The notes under the pieces were generated by a model. That model ran no database searches and was not told the origin of the DNA. It worked only from the letters and a program-made list of their open reading frames with translations. Below, piece by piece: positions 1-6,092 of a stretch of DNA of 8,377 nucleotides. The translations under genes were made by a program, and so were the position numbers. This DNA is from Planctomycetota bacterium. Its GTDB lineage: Bacteria > Planctomycetota > SZUA-567. The DNA lies in NCBI GenBank assembly GCA_020860865.1, contig JAJBTL010000158.1, positions 1 to 8,377 on the forward strand, in the 5' to 3' direction. Position 1 is the stretch's first letter; each line of letters opens with the position of its first letter.

Positions 1-76
1 ATACTTCTGAAGCCTGCGCGGTGTGGAATCCCGTTACGAAAATAGCCGCTATGAAAAGGTACGGCAGGTTCCTCAT
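1..76 (-). CDS. Secreted/exported protein, N-terminal fragment (gene runs off the left edge)
   Basis: Only the first 25 codons are in the window. They encode a Sec-type signal peptide: a short basic start (MRN), a hydrophobic core (LPYLFIAAIFVTGF) and an A-x-A-like cleavage site (TAQA, then SEV), so cleavage after residue 22 is likely. The ATG at 76-74 is preceded by GGGGGA with a 5-base gap, a good ribosome-binding site. A consensus-like promoter lies about 60 bases upstream (143-171). The start region, GGGGGAA then ATG and an Arg-Asn codon pair, resembles that of the autotransporter starting at 5952, so I infer a related surface protein, perhaps another autotransporter. The mature protein is not visible and its function is unknown. 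Confidence 0.72.
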   Translation of the reverse strand, partial: MRNLPYLFIAAIFVTGFHTAQASEV

Positions 77-142
77 GCATTTCCCCCACTAGTGTGTGTA
101 ATATTTCCGATAATTGTTCTGAAAGTGTATTTGAACGGCTGA

Positions 143-171
143 AGAATACCTGGTTATTCGTCTTCTGTCAA
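143..171 (-). promoter_or_regulatory. Sigma-70-type promoter of the left-edge exported-protein gene
   Basis: On the minus strand an exact TTGACA (166-171) is followed after 17 bases by TATTCT (143-148, 4 of 6 matches to the -10 consensus). Transcription would start near 136, giving a leader of about 60 bases before the ATG at 76. Both promoter elements are embedded in inverted repeats built on GAAGA/TCTTC, which could be a regulator site. Confidence 0.68.
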
Positions 172-176
172 GAAGA
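161..176. repeat. Perfect inverted repeat over the -35 box (possible operator)
   Basis: TCTTCT-GTCA-AGAAGA is a perfect 6-base inverted repeat with a 4-base centre, and it contains the whole TTGACA -35 element. A further GAAGA at 141-145 pairs with the TCTTC at 161-165 around the -10 region. The arrangement looks like a protein-binding site that would block polymerase. The binding protein is unknown, and chance is possible in AT-rich DNA. Confidence 0.4.
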
Positions 177-387
177 TAAAGGAGAAAAAGATGAGATATT
201 TTATTATTTTCGATAGAATTATTTGATCTTCATTGATACCTACGAGATGATAAGCAAACGGTATTTCTGTTATTTTATACCCCATATTGGTGAATTATAA
301 AGCTGTTGGCGAGTTTATTGCCGTGTACTGCACAACAATGCCTTGTTGATGGTATGTATTTTGGGTGGATGATGTTACAGAACTTTA
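172..387. other. AT-rich intergenic stretch without a recognised gene
   Basis: This is the core of the 397-base gap between the left-edge gene and the YdeI-family gene. It is markedly AT-rich compared with the rest of the window. It holds a perfect 6-base inverted repeat with a 4-base loop (CAACAA-TGCC-TTGTTG, 333-348) and, on the plus strand, a strong Shine-Dalgarno sequence before an 11-codon reading frame (191-226). No protein gene of normal size, tRNA or known RNA is recognisable. It most likely serves as an upstream regulatory region for the left-edge gene. Confidence 0.5.
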
Positions 388-427
388 AGTAATAAATAAG
401 CCCCTGCTCGAGTATGAACAGGAGCAG
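388..427 (-). terminator. Possible intrinsic terminator of the HIT-YdeI operon
   Basis: Reading on the minus strand, CTGCTC and GAGCAG (422-427 and 404-409) form a 6-base-pair stem with a 12-base loop. A GGGG and then the T-rich CTTATTTATT follow. The T tract is interrupted and the loop is large, so this is weak. It is the best candidate to end the transcript after the stop at 474. Confidence 0.35.
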
Positions 428-443
428 TTAATAATGGTTACGT

Positions 444-460
444 GTTCGCCCGCCGCGAAC
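444..460. repeat. Perfect GC-rich hairpin just after the YdeI-family gene
   Basis: GTTCGC and GCGAAC form a perfect 6-base-pair stem with a 5-base loop. It lies 13 bases beyond the stop codon at 474. No T-run follows on the minus strand, so by itself it is not a standard intrinsic terminator. It may stabilise the 3' end of the message or act together with the second hairpin at 404-427. Confidence 0.45.
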
Positions 461-473
461 ATGGCCAGCGGGA

Positions 474-1034
474 TCACATTGGTTTCAGGTTGTGGTTGAG
501 TCTGTCGGTTATTTTTTCCAGGCGTGATTGTCTTGTCTTTTCCTGCTTCGCGTCGAAGTAGAATCCGGCATAGGTCCGTTGCACCGACGGCGACATGGCG
601 AGGAGGTTGGAGCGGGCCGGTTCTAATCCGTCCAGACGGTTGATGAAATCCTGCACAGCCGCTTCGGGGACGGCGCCCGGACTGGACCGCTCCCAATCAC
701 CGCGTTTTTGTGCGGCGTTTATGGCATCCAATCCAGGCGTCGCGACCAGGTTCCGGTCGAGAAGGGACTGTGCCAGTTTCTTGTTTTTGTCGGACCAGTT
801 GCTTTTGGCCGTGCGGCAGGCGAAGTATTTTTTGTACCGGGTCGCGTCCAGGCTCTGCATCTGGCCGTCAATCCAGCCGAAGCAGAGCGCCTCTTCCAAG
901 GCCTCATGGGCCGAAAGGGTGACCGGACCGCCTTTTTTACCAAAAAGGAGCCAGACGCCGCCGCTTGTCTCGCCGTACTGTTCCAGCCAGGCGCGGAAGG
1001 CGGCGCGGTCGTGAAATTCCAGGATTTCACTCAT
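474..1034 (-). CDS. YdeI/OmpD-associated (OmdA) family protein
   Basis: The product has 186 residues, is soluble and has no signal peptide, so it should be cytoplasmic. It fits the YdeI/OmdA family: an N-terminal half with the signature LCFGWIDGQ (50-58), then a Y-x3-F-x-C-R stretch (70-74) and SNWSDKNK (78-85), and a C-terminal helical part ending in a charged segment near 163-180 (AKQEKTRQSRLEKITDR). Relatives have been linked to bacteriocin protection and envelope stress in enterobacteria, but the biochemical role is not established. The ATG at 1034-1032 was chosen because AAAGGA precedes it at normal spacing and the family similarity begins there; upstream in-frame starts would run into the HIT gene. 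It begins 20 bases after the HIT gene stop, so the two are probably co-transcribed. Confidence 0.87.
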   Translation of the reverse strand: MSEILEFHDRAAFRAWLEQYGETSGGVWLLFGKKGGPVTLSAHEALEEALCFGWIDGQMQSLDATRYKKYFACRTAKSNWSDKNKKLAQSLLDRNLVATPGLDAINAAQKRGDWERSSPGAVPEAAVQDFINRLDGLEPARSNLLAMSPSVQRTYAGFYFDAKQEKTRQSRLEKITDRLNHNLKPM

Positions 1035-1054
1035 GTCGGTCCTTTGATTTCGGA

Positions 1055-1567
1055 TCACGATCGGCTGCCCGCGAGAAGTTCCTCGACATACGGCGCCAGC
1101 TTGTTCCGCGTCTCTTCCAGCGCTTGCGGGATGATTTTGACATCGGCGAAGACAGGCATGAAATTGATGTCGCCATCCCAACGCGGGACGATGTGGAGGT
1201 GGAGGTGGTCGAGGACCCCTGCCCCGGCGACGCGGCCCTGGTTGATGCCGACATTGAAGCCATGGGGACTAAAGGCGTTTGACAGGGCTTTTTTAGCCAG
1301 CGTGGTCAGGCGCCACAGTTCGGCGCCTTCGGCGTCCGTCGCCTCTTCCATGGTGCCGAAATGCCGGGCCGGGGCAATAAGGAGGTGAGCGTTCGAATAG
1401 GGAAAGCGGTTCAGCATGATGAAGGCGTCCCGGCCACGGCCGACGACGAGGTTTTCCACCTCGCGGCCGGTTTCGGCGAAGGCGTTGCAGAAAAAACAGC
1501 CTTCCTTCTTCTCTTCCTCGATGTTGTTGATATAGGTCATGCGCCACGGGGCCCAGAGTCGTTCCAT
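1055..1567 (-). CDS. HIT-family protein, Ap4A phosphorylase-like nucleotide hydrolase/transferase
   Basis: The 170-residue product carries the histidine triad HLHLHIV (121-127), whose middle histidine acts as the nucleophile on nucleotide alpha-phosphates. The opening MERLWAPWRMTYI and a C-x2-C pair (C24, C27) are typical of the HIT subgroup that includes diadenosine tetraphosphate phosphorylases. With later histidines, the cysteines probably bind zinc. Likely substrates are Ap4A or other nucleoside-phosphate conjugates in the cytoplasm; the exact reaction cannot be read from sequence. The ATG at 1567 is favoured because AAAGGA precedes it and family similarity starts there. An in-frame start at 1639 would fall in the -35 box of the gene's own promoter. 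It leads a two-gene operon with the YdeI-family gene. Confidence 0.92.
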   Translation of the reverse strand: MERLWAPWRMTYINNIEEEKKEGCFFCNAFAETGREVENLVVGRGRDAFIMLNRFPYSNAHLLIAPARHFGTMEEATDAEGAELWRLTTLAKKALSNAFSPHGFNVGINQGRVAGAGVLDHLHLHIVPRWDGDINFMPVFADVKIIPQALEETRNKLAPYVEELLAGSRS

Positions 1568-1610
1568 GCGGTTCCTTTCGGCAATCCGTCGGTCGGCGGA
1601 CGGTGCCGTC

Positions 1611-1639
1611 ATGGTACGGGGCGACGGGTCTGGTGTCAA
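1611..1639 (-). promoter_or_regulatory. Promoter of the HIT-YdeI operon
   Basis: On the minus strand TTGACA (1634-1639) is followed after exactly 17 bases by TACCAT (1611-1616, 4 of 6 to consensus). The predicted transcript start near 1604 leaves a leader of about 37 bases before the ATG at 1567. The position supports the shorter start for the HIT protein. No LexA-type site is visible here. Confidence 0.7.
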
Positions 1640-1752
1640 TTCGGACGCGGCGATTTCGTCGTGCCGGGACCGGGGCGTTGATACGGAGAAGCACGAAGCG
1701 GGGACGGCGGCGCAGCCTTGAATACGACGCAGGTGAACACCGCGCAGGCGCG

Positions 1753-2934
1753 TTATCCCAAGCGCCGCGCCAGTTCAAGGGAATTGTCGCCGAAGCGGTT
1801 CCGGACGGTGGAGAGGATGCGGCCAAGCTGGTCGACGTGCTTGTCCTCTTCCGTCGGGAACAGGGTGCCCTGCCGCTCCGGTGGGGCCAGCTTCCACGCT
1901 TCGACCACGATGCGGGCCACCCGCACCCGGCGGGTGAAGATGCGCCGCCATAACCGTTCCGCCACCGTCATGAACAGGCCGGCGTCCTGGACGTAGCCGC
2001 CCATTTTGCCCTCGGCCGCGTTCGTGACGCCGTCCGCGTAGAGGAGCGCCACCTTTAACCGTGCCGCACCCATGGACCGCGCCCGGAGAGACTCGGCCAC
2101 CCGGTCGACGAGGCTCCCCAGCACGCCCTCCAGCACCTCGCCGGCCACCAACGCTTCGCCCATATACGCTTCGGCCCTGACTTCCCGGTCTCCCTGGGCG
2201 GCGCGGCGGCTCTCCATCGCCGACACCGTGTCCCATTCGTCCGGCGATACGGCGCTCCACAACGCGTCGCCGCAGGCCGGACCGAACTGGCGCCGGAGAT
2301 CCTCCCGGTTGAACTGGCGCAGTTGGCCGATATTCCGGATATTCAGTTCGAGAAGACGGGCGCGGGTCTTTGCCGATATCCCGTCCACCCAGCCGACCGG
2401 CACCCGGGCGAGGAAGGCGTCTTCAGCGCCCGGAGCGACGTGGCAGACCTCGTTGTCGCCGACGAGGCGGCTGGCGAGGAGGCTCCAGGGCCGTTCCACC
2501 GCCACCCCAGCCGAGGCGGGAAGGTGGAGGTCGTTCCGGATGTCCGCCTGCACCAGGGCGGCGGCCGCCCGGCTCGGGCCCCAGAGCTTTTCCGTGCCCC
2601 GGGTGTCGAGGACGACGCGGTCGTAGCCGGCCGGTTCGACCAGGGGGGTATAGGCGAGGGCGTGGTTCAGGATCTTCCGCTGGAACTGTTCGTTCAGGTG
2701 GCGGTCGGTGACGAAAAACACCGCCTCGGGACAGACCTTCCGCACCGCCGAGACATGCATGTCGGCCTGGACGCCGTGGCGCCGGGCCTGGTCGCACAGG
2801 GAGACGATCCGACCGAGCGGTTTCAAGGACGTCGAGACAACCACCGGGGCGGACCGGAGGGCGTCGTTTTCGGCTTTCCGTAAGGACGCTTCGAAATCGG
2901 GGATGCGAATCGTCACCAGAGTATCGCTTTTCAT
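1753..2934 (-). CDS. ImuB-like Y-family DNA polymerase homologue with degenerate catalytic site, SOS-controlled
   Basis: The 393-residue product spans the Y-family fold: palm/fingers (about 1-170), a helix-hairpin-helix thumb (about 171-230, VPVGWVDGISAKTRARLLELNIRNIGQL region), a little-finger-like domain (about 240-350), and a C-terminal tail with the beta-clamp motif QGTLF (355-359). In DinB/UmuC enzymes the metal-binding acids lie in D-x-D and S-L-D-E motifs. Here the first aligns with R10-I-P12, and the second reads Y-D105-R106, so only one of the three acids remains. That pattern resembles ImuB, a non-catalytic adaptor that brings the error-prone polymerase DnaE2 to the clamp. ATG 2934 has GGAG six bases upstream. 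The gene has its own LexA-box promoter and no visible imuA or dnaE2 beside it. A divergent active polymerase is less likely. Confidence 0.85.
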   Translation of the reverse strand: MKSDTLVTIRIPDFEASLRKAENDALRSAPVVVSTSLKPLGRIVSLCDQARRHGVQADMHVSAVRKVCPEAVFFVTDRHLNEQFQRKILNHALAYTPLVEPAGYDRVVLDTRGTEKLWGPSRAAAALVQADIRNDLHLPASAGVAVERPWSLLASRLVGDNEVCHVAPGAEDAFLARVPVGWVDGISAKTRARLLELNIRNIGQLRQFNREDLRRQFGPACGDALWSAVSPDEWDTVSAMESRRAAQGDREVRAEAYMGEALVAGEVLEGVLGSLVDRVAESLRARSMGAARLKVALLYADGVTNAAEGKMGGYVQDAGLFMTVAERLWRRIFTRRVRVARIVVEAWKLAPPERQGTLFPTEEDKHVDQLGRILSTVRNRFGDNSLELARRLG

Positions 2935-2950
2935 CTCTTACTCCATATAT

Positions 2951-2964
2951 TGAACATTTGTTCA
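2951..2964. promoter_or_regulatory. LexA/DinR-type SOS box
   Basis: TGAACA-TT-TGTTCA is a perfect palindrome that fits the GAAC-N4-GTTC operator best known from Gram-positive LexA (DinR) and also used by some other phyla. Its outer T is the last base of the -10 box and its centre is on the predicted transcription start, so bound LexA would block initiation. Its position before a Y-family polymerase homologue makes the SOS assignment convincing. The lexA gene itself is not in the window. Confidence 0.88.
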
Positions 2965-2992
2965 GTATATCATTAACGGACGGGTTTGTCAA
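2964..2992 (-). promoter_or_regulatory. Strong sigma-70 promoter of the Y-family polymerase-like gene
   Basis: On the minus strand an exact TTGACA (2987-2992) is separated by exactly 17 bases from TATACT (2964-2969, 5 of 6 to consensus). The predicted start of transcription, near 2957, lies inside the LexA-type operator. The leader is short, about 23 bases, and contains the GGAG ribosome-binding site. Confidence 0.85.
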
Positions 2993-2995
2993 GGC

Positions 2996-3027
2996 AAAAA
3001 AAAGGTTGAATGGAGCGGCTCCCCCAT
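2996..3027 (-). terminator. Possible weak terminator downstream of the autotransporter gene
   Basis: On the minus strand a short imperfect hairpin (3010-3027, core GGAG-CCG-CTCC with flanking AT and G pairs) is followed 6 bases later by a run of eight Ts (2996-3003). The gap between stem and T-run and the small loop make this a poor match to an intrinsic terminator. It sits between the autotransporter gene and the next promoter, where a terminator is expected. Confidence 0.3.
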
Positions 3028-3180
3028 GGTGGAAGCACGCGCCATTCCCCAATTCAGTGCCGCGTCGGGTGCCGGATAGGCGGTATCAGGCTGTGAGGCA
3101 ACGATTTAGCGCTACGTGCACTTTCGGTCCGGGCCGGGTGGCAGTGACATGCTGGTCTGGAGAGGAAAGCACAAACAGGG

Positions 3181-5952
3181 CTAAAAAGTCAACCCGACGC
3201 TCCCGCTAAAGGAGTGTGATGAAAACTTCTTTCTTCCTTCGTACTCGTAGTCGACGGCGAATTCGAAGTTCTTATACATGTACCGGAGGCCGGTAGCGAC
3301 GGAGAAGGCGTGACGGCCACGGTCGGAGGAGAAAATCGGTACGTTGCCGATGTTTTCCAGACCGGCGTAATGGAGATTGCCCTTGGCGCCCCGGGTCTTG
3401 AACTCATAGGCGTACCCGAGCGACCCGGTGACGGTCATAAGGGACTTTTCGTCCCCGAACAGGTCGTAGGCGACGGCCAGTTTGACCGGCATGGTGATGG
3501 AGGTGTTCCTGACCTTGCCGAGTTCCAGGGTGTTGGCGCTGCCGTTTTCACTGGTGAAGAATTCGCTGTGGCTGTCGCCGTTGGCGGATCGGAACGCCAC
3601 GCCGAGGGACGGCGACACGGTGAGATAATCACCTATGAGGAAATCGTAGCCGGCGGCCAGGGACCCAGTCCAGATGCCGGTCTGGTAGTCGGCGGAGGCG
3701 TTCCCGATGGAACCGGCCAGCTCTTCGTCCCCGTAGCCGACGTCGCCGGACATAAGGAAGCGCCGGTCGTCCAGGCGGTGGTCGGTCCAGGCGTAGCCAA
3801 GGGTGCCGCTGAGGAAAAACCCGGTGGCGTGGCTGTAGGTGCCGTAGAGGTTGAAATGATAGGCGTCGAGGGTCGAGGAGTCGCCCAACGACGCAGCGTC
3901 CGTAAAGTCGCCGCCGACATAGCTGAAGGCCGCGCCCACGGCGAAGGGGCCGAAGATGTGGTCGCCGCCGACCGTCATGCCGCGTCCGTGATAATTGAAG
4001 CCGGTGACGACGCCGTCGTCGCGGCGCTTGTCCCGCATGCCGAGGGCGGTGGCCCAGATGCGGGTGGCCGGGTAGTAGACGCTTTCCCGGGAGCGGTCCG
4101 GGCAAAAGCCGTCGTCCAGGATGCAGTCGCCGTAGGCCTGTTCATGGTCGGACCCCATGGCGTCGGCGATGAGGACCTGCATACGGCGGAGATAGGCGTT
4201 CCGGTCGTCGAGGCTGGCCATGACGTGGCGGGTGATGGACAAGGCCGCTTCCGACATGTTGGCGGCCTGGGAGCCGTTGTAATAACGGAGGGCATCGATG
4301 CCGATGCCGGACAGGTCCGGGTCGGAGAGATTGTAAAGGACGCCGGCATTAAAGAGGCCGGCCGGGGACAGGGTGTCCCGCTCGTCCCCGAGGTACATGC
4401 GGGTGCCGGCGATGATGGCGTTGGCGAATTCCCCGGAGATGACGGTGCGGGCCTGGTTGTTGAGGCGTTGGTCCCATTGTTCGTAGAGGGCGGCAAGGAC
4501 TTCATCCTGGTCTATGAAGGTGAAGTTACCTATAAACATGCCCTGGGTGCCGTTGATGTTATCGAGGAAGATGTCGTATCTGAACACGGTGCTCCTGACC
4601 GTGGACGCGAACGAGTTCGGATTCACGATTGTCCCGGTGTTTTCGACCTCGAGGATGTTTATGCTTTCTGCCGGGTCGGACTGGAGCCTCTGGAGAAGGG
4701 CACTGGAGATGGAGACCTTCGAGTTTTGGTCGACAGACAGGTTCCCGGTTATGGTGACCTTGTTGACGTTGCCGTCGGCATCTATGCCGGCCCGGTAGAT
4801 AAAGTCGTCCCGGTTCCGGCCGACGCTGAAGGCGCCGAGGTGGAGGTTGCCGTCGATTCGCAGTTCACCGTCACCAGCGTCGAGGCTGGCGTTACTGCCG
4901 ACGGAAAGGGTCTGTCTGTTCATGTTGATAAAGTTGGTGTCGCCATTGGCGACAATGCCGCCGGCGGTGAAGCGGGCGTCGCTGCCAAGGTCCAACGTGC
5001 CCGAGGTCATGTTGACGATGCCGCCGAAGGCGACCGGAGCGCCGCTGCCGACGGCCGGCGTGGCGGTCAGCGTGCCGGACAGGTTGATGATGCCGCCGGA
5101 CAGGGTTAAGCTGGTGGCCTCGAGGCTGGAAGTGGCGCCGATACTGGTTATGCCGCCGGCCATGACGAGGCTGGCGACTTTTGCGTTCTTGCCGGTGACG
5201 GAAAACGTGCCGCCACGGACCTCGACAGCACCGGAGAGGGAACTGTCGCCACCCATGTAGAGAGTGCCGCCGGCCAGGGAAATCGCTTGCGAATTGGTGA
5301 CCGATACCCCCGAACCGATGGTGACGCTGCCGCCGTTCAGGTTGGCGCCGGCCAGGGTGGCGTTGGCATTGAGGACGAGGGAGCCCTGCTCCACCGTGGT
5401 GGTTCCGGTGATGGTAAAGCCTTTTCCGTTGTGGATGACCGAGGCGTTCGCGCCGTCGATAATCAACCGGCTGGCGGTGAGCGTCCCCGAGTTATCAATG
5501 GCTGCGTAGTCCCCGTCCAGGGAAAGAGTACCGGCTTGGAGGGCGCCGTCGGCACCGATGGTGATACCGGAGTACTGGCCTATTTTTGTGCTGGCGCCGA
5601 CGACCTGGACGGTGCCGTCGGTTATGGTGAGTTCGGCCCGCGTCGAATTCCGCGTCCCTTCCAGTGCCATGCCGAGAAATTGCAGGGTGCCGGATTTGGT
5701 GGTAATGACCTGGCTGTTCCTGTTTGTCGCGGTGATGTTCAGCTTGCCCACGTCCCAGTAACTGGTGTCGTCGTACTCGACCGGGACGATGGCGTCGGTG
5801 ACGTTGACCTTCTGGGACGGCGGATCCCAATCCCTCTCAACAATGACGGTGGTGTCGGTCGTGTAGTCGTAGTCACCCGCCCGCGCACCGGTCGCGACCA
5901 GGGCAGAGAGCACAGTCAGTATAAAAAGTATCCGGGTACCCGGGTTGCGCAT
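3181..5952 (-). CDS. Classical (type Va) autotransporter outer-membrane protein
   Basis: The 923-residue protein has a Sec signal peptide (1-25, cleavage after TGARA). A beta-helix-like passenger follows (about 26-475), rich in Gly, Ser, Thr and Asn with GG-marked repeats at 204-349. Next come a helical segment (about 481-600) suited to the barrel pore and a C-terminal autotransporter beta-barrel (about 626-923) of alternating strands. It ends in GLTF, the terminal aromatic residue recognised by the BAM machinery. The passenger should be displayed on or released from the cell surface; adhesion is a guess, as no protease triad or known binding motif is visible. The only cysteines in the mature protein are C610 and C617, just before the barrel. 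ATG 5952, with GGGGGA six bases upstream, is preferred over an in-frame GTG at 5991. The gene is monocistronic, and I see no clear promoter in 5953-6092. Confidence 0.92.
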   Translation of the reverse strand: MRNPGTRILFILTVLSALVATGARAGDYDYTTDTTVIVERDWDPPSQKVNVTDAIVPVEYDDTSYWDVGKLNITATNRNSQVITTKSGTLQFLGMALEGTRNSTRAELTITDGTVQVVGASTKIGQYSGITIGADGALQAGTLSLDGDYAAIDNSGTLTASRLIIDGANASVIHNGKGFTITGTTTVEQGSLVLNANATLAGANLNGGSVTIGSGVSVTNSQAISLAGGTLYMGGDSSLSGAVEVRGGTFSVTGKNAKVASLVMAGGITSIGATSSLEATSLTLSGGIINLSGTLTATPAVGSGAPVAFGGIVNMTSGTLDLGSDARFTAGGIVANGDTNFINMNRQTLSVGSNASLDAGDGELRIDGNLHLGAFSVGRNRDDFIYRAGIDADGNVNKVTITGNLSVDQNSKVSISSALLQRLQSDPAESINILEVENTGTIVNPNSFASTVRSTVFRYDIFLDNINGTQGMFIGNFTFIDQDEVLAALYEQWDQRLNNQARTVISGEFANAIIAGTRMYLGDERDTLSPAGLFNAGVLYNLSDPDLSGIGIDALRYYNGSQAANMSEAALSITRHVMASLDDRNAYLRRMQVLIADAMGSDHEQAYGDCILDDGFCPDRSRESVYYPATRIWATALGMRDKRRDDGVVTGFNYHGRGMTVGGDHIFGPFAVGAAFSYVGGDFTDAASLGDSSTLDAYHFNLYGTYSHATGFFLSGTLGYAWTDHRLDDRRFLMSGDVGYGDEELAGSIGNASADYQTGIWTGSLAAGYDFLIGDYLTVSPSLGVAFRSANGDSHSEFFTSENGSANTLELGKVRNTSITMPVKLAVAYDLFGDEKSLMTVTGSLGYAYEFKTRGAKGNLHYAGLENIGNVPIFSSDRGRHAFSVATGLRYMYKNFEFAVDYEYEGRKKFSSHSFSGSVGLTF
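4906..5343 (-). repeat. Seven degenerate GG-marked repeats in the autotransporter passenger
   Basis: Residues 204-349 divide into seven units of about 19-25 residues, each opening with a short hydrophobic or polar triplet and a Gly-Gly (NLNGG, SLAGG, EVRGG, VMAGG, TLSGG, AFGG, TAGG). A hydrophobic-alternating strand and a variable turn follow. A period near 20 fits one rung of a right-handed beta-helix per repeat. The DNA is diverged between units, so these are old repeats and not recent tandem duplications. Confidence 0.7.
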
Positions 5953-6092
5953 GGCAATTCCCCCACAGACCGCGAAGCAATAGACTATCACCTCTTTCTA
6001 TCGACATGGTCGGGGGAAAATCTGCTGTGGTTTGGGAACATTCCGGTTACGGTGGATTCGGTGGGAGTGGAGTGGCTTTGTCCAAGGGTACG

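Noticed and set aside
115..136. GTTC and GAAC half-sites near the left-edge promoter as a second LexA box
   Set aside because: The half-sites are in the opposite order (GTTC first) and 13 bases apart, which does not fit GAAC-N4-GTTC.
1035..1181. An extended N terminus for the YdeI-family protein starting at 1181
   Set aside because: It would overlap the HIT coding region by over 120 bases in another frame. The ATG at 1034 has AAAGGA upstream and starts the conserved part.
1568..1639. An extended N terminus for the HIT protein starting at 1639
   Set aside because: The extra 24 residues would be encoded by the gene's own -35 and -10 boxes. The ATG at 1567 has the Shine-Dalgarno sequence and begins the family-conserved MERLWAPWR.
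2423..3052. A 209-codon minus-strand frame overlapping the polymerase-like gene's start and promoter
   Set aside because: Its N-terminal part reads through the promoter and LexA box and the rest is an out-of-frame Arg/Pro/Gly-rich translation of the real gene.
3040..3180. A possible SRP, 6S or RNase P RNA behind the autotransporter gene
   Set aside because: None of the invariant signatures (for example the SRP GGAAGGNAGCAG-type loop) is present and no long complementary closing stem was found.
2958..3209. An 83-codon plus-strand frame across the intergenic region behind the autotransporter
   Set aside because: It has no ribosome-binding site of note, no family resemblance and a Lys/Arg/Pro-rich composition. 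It also overlaps the SOS promoter and the autotransporter's last codons.
3310..5109. A 599-codon open frame on the plus strand opposite the autotransporter
   Set aside because: It is low in complexity (Val, Gly, Ala, Asp), has no family signature, and is the mirror of a GC-rich coding sequence. The minus-strand protein has a signal peptide, barrel and correct C terminus.
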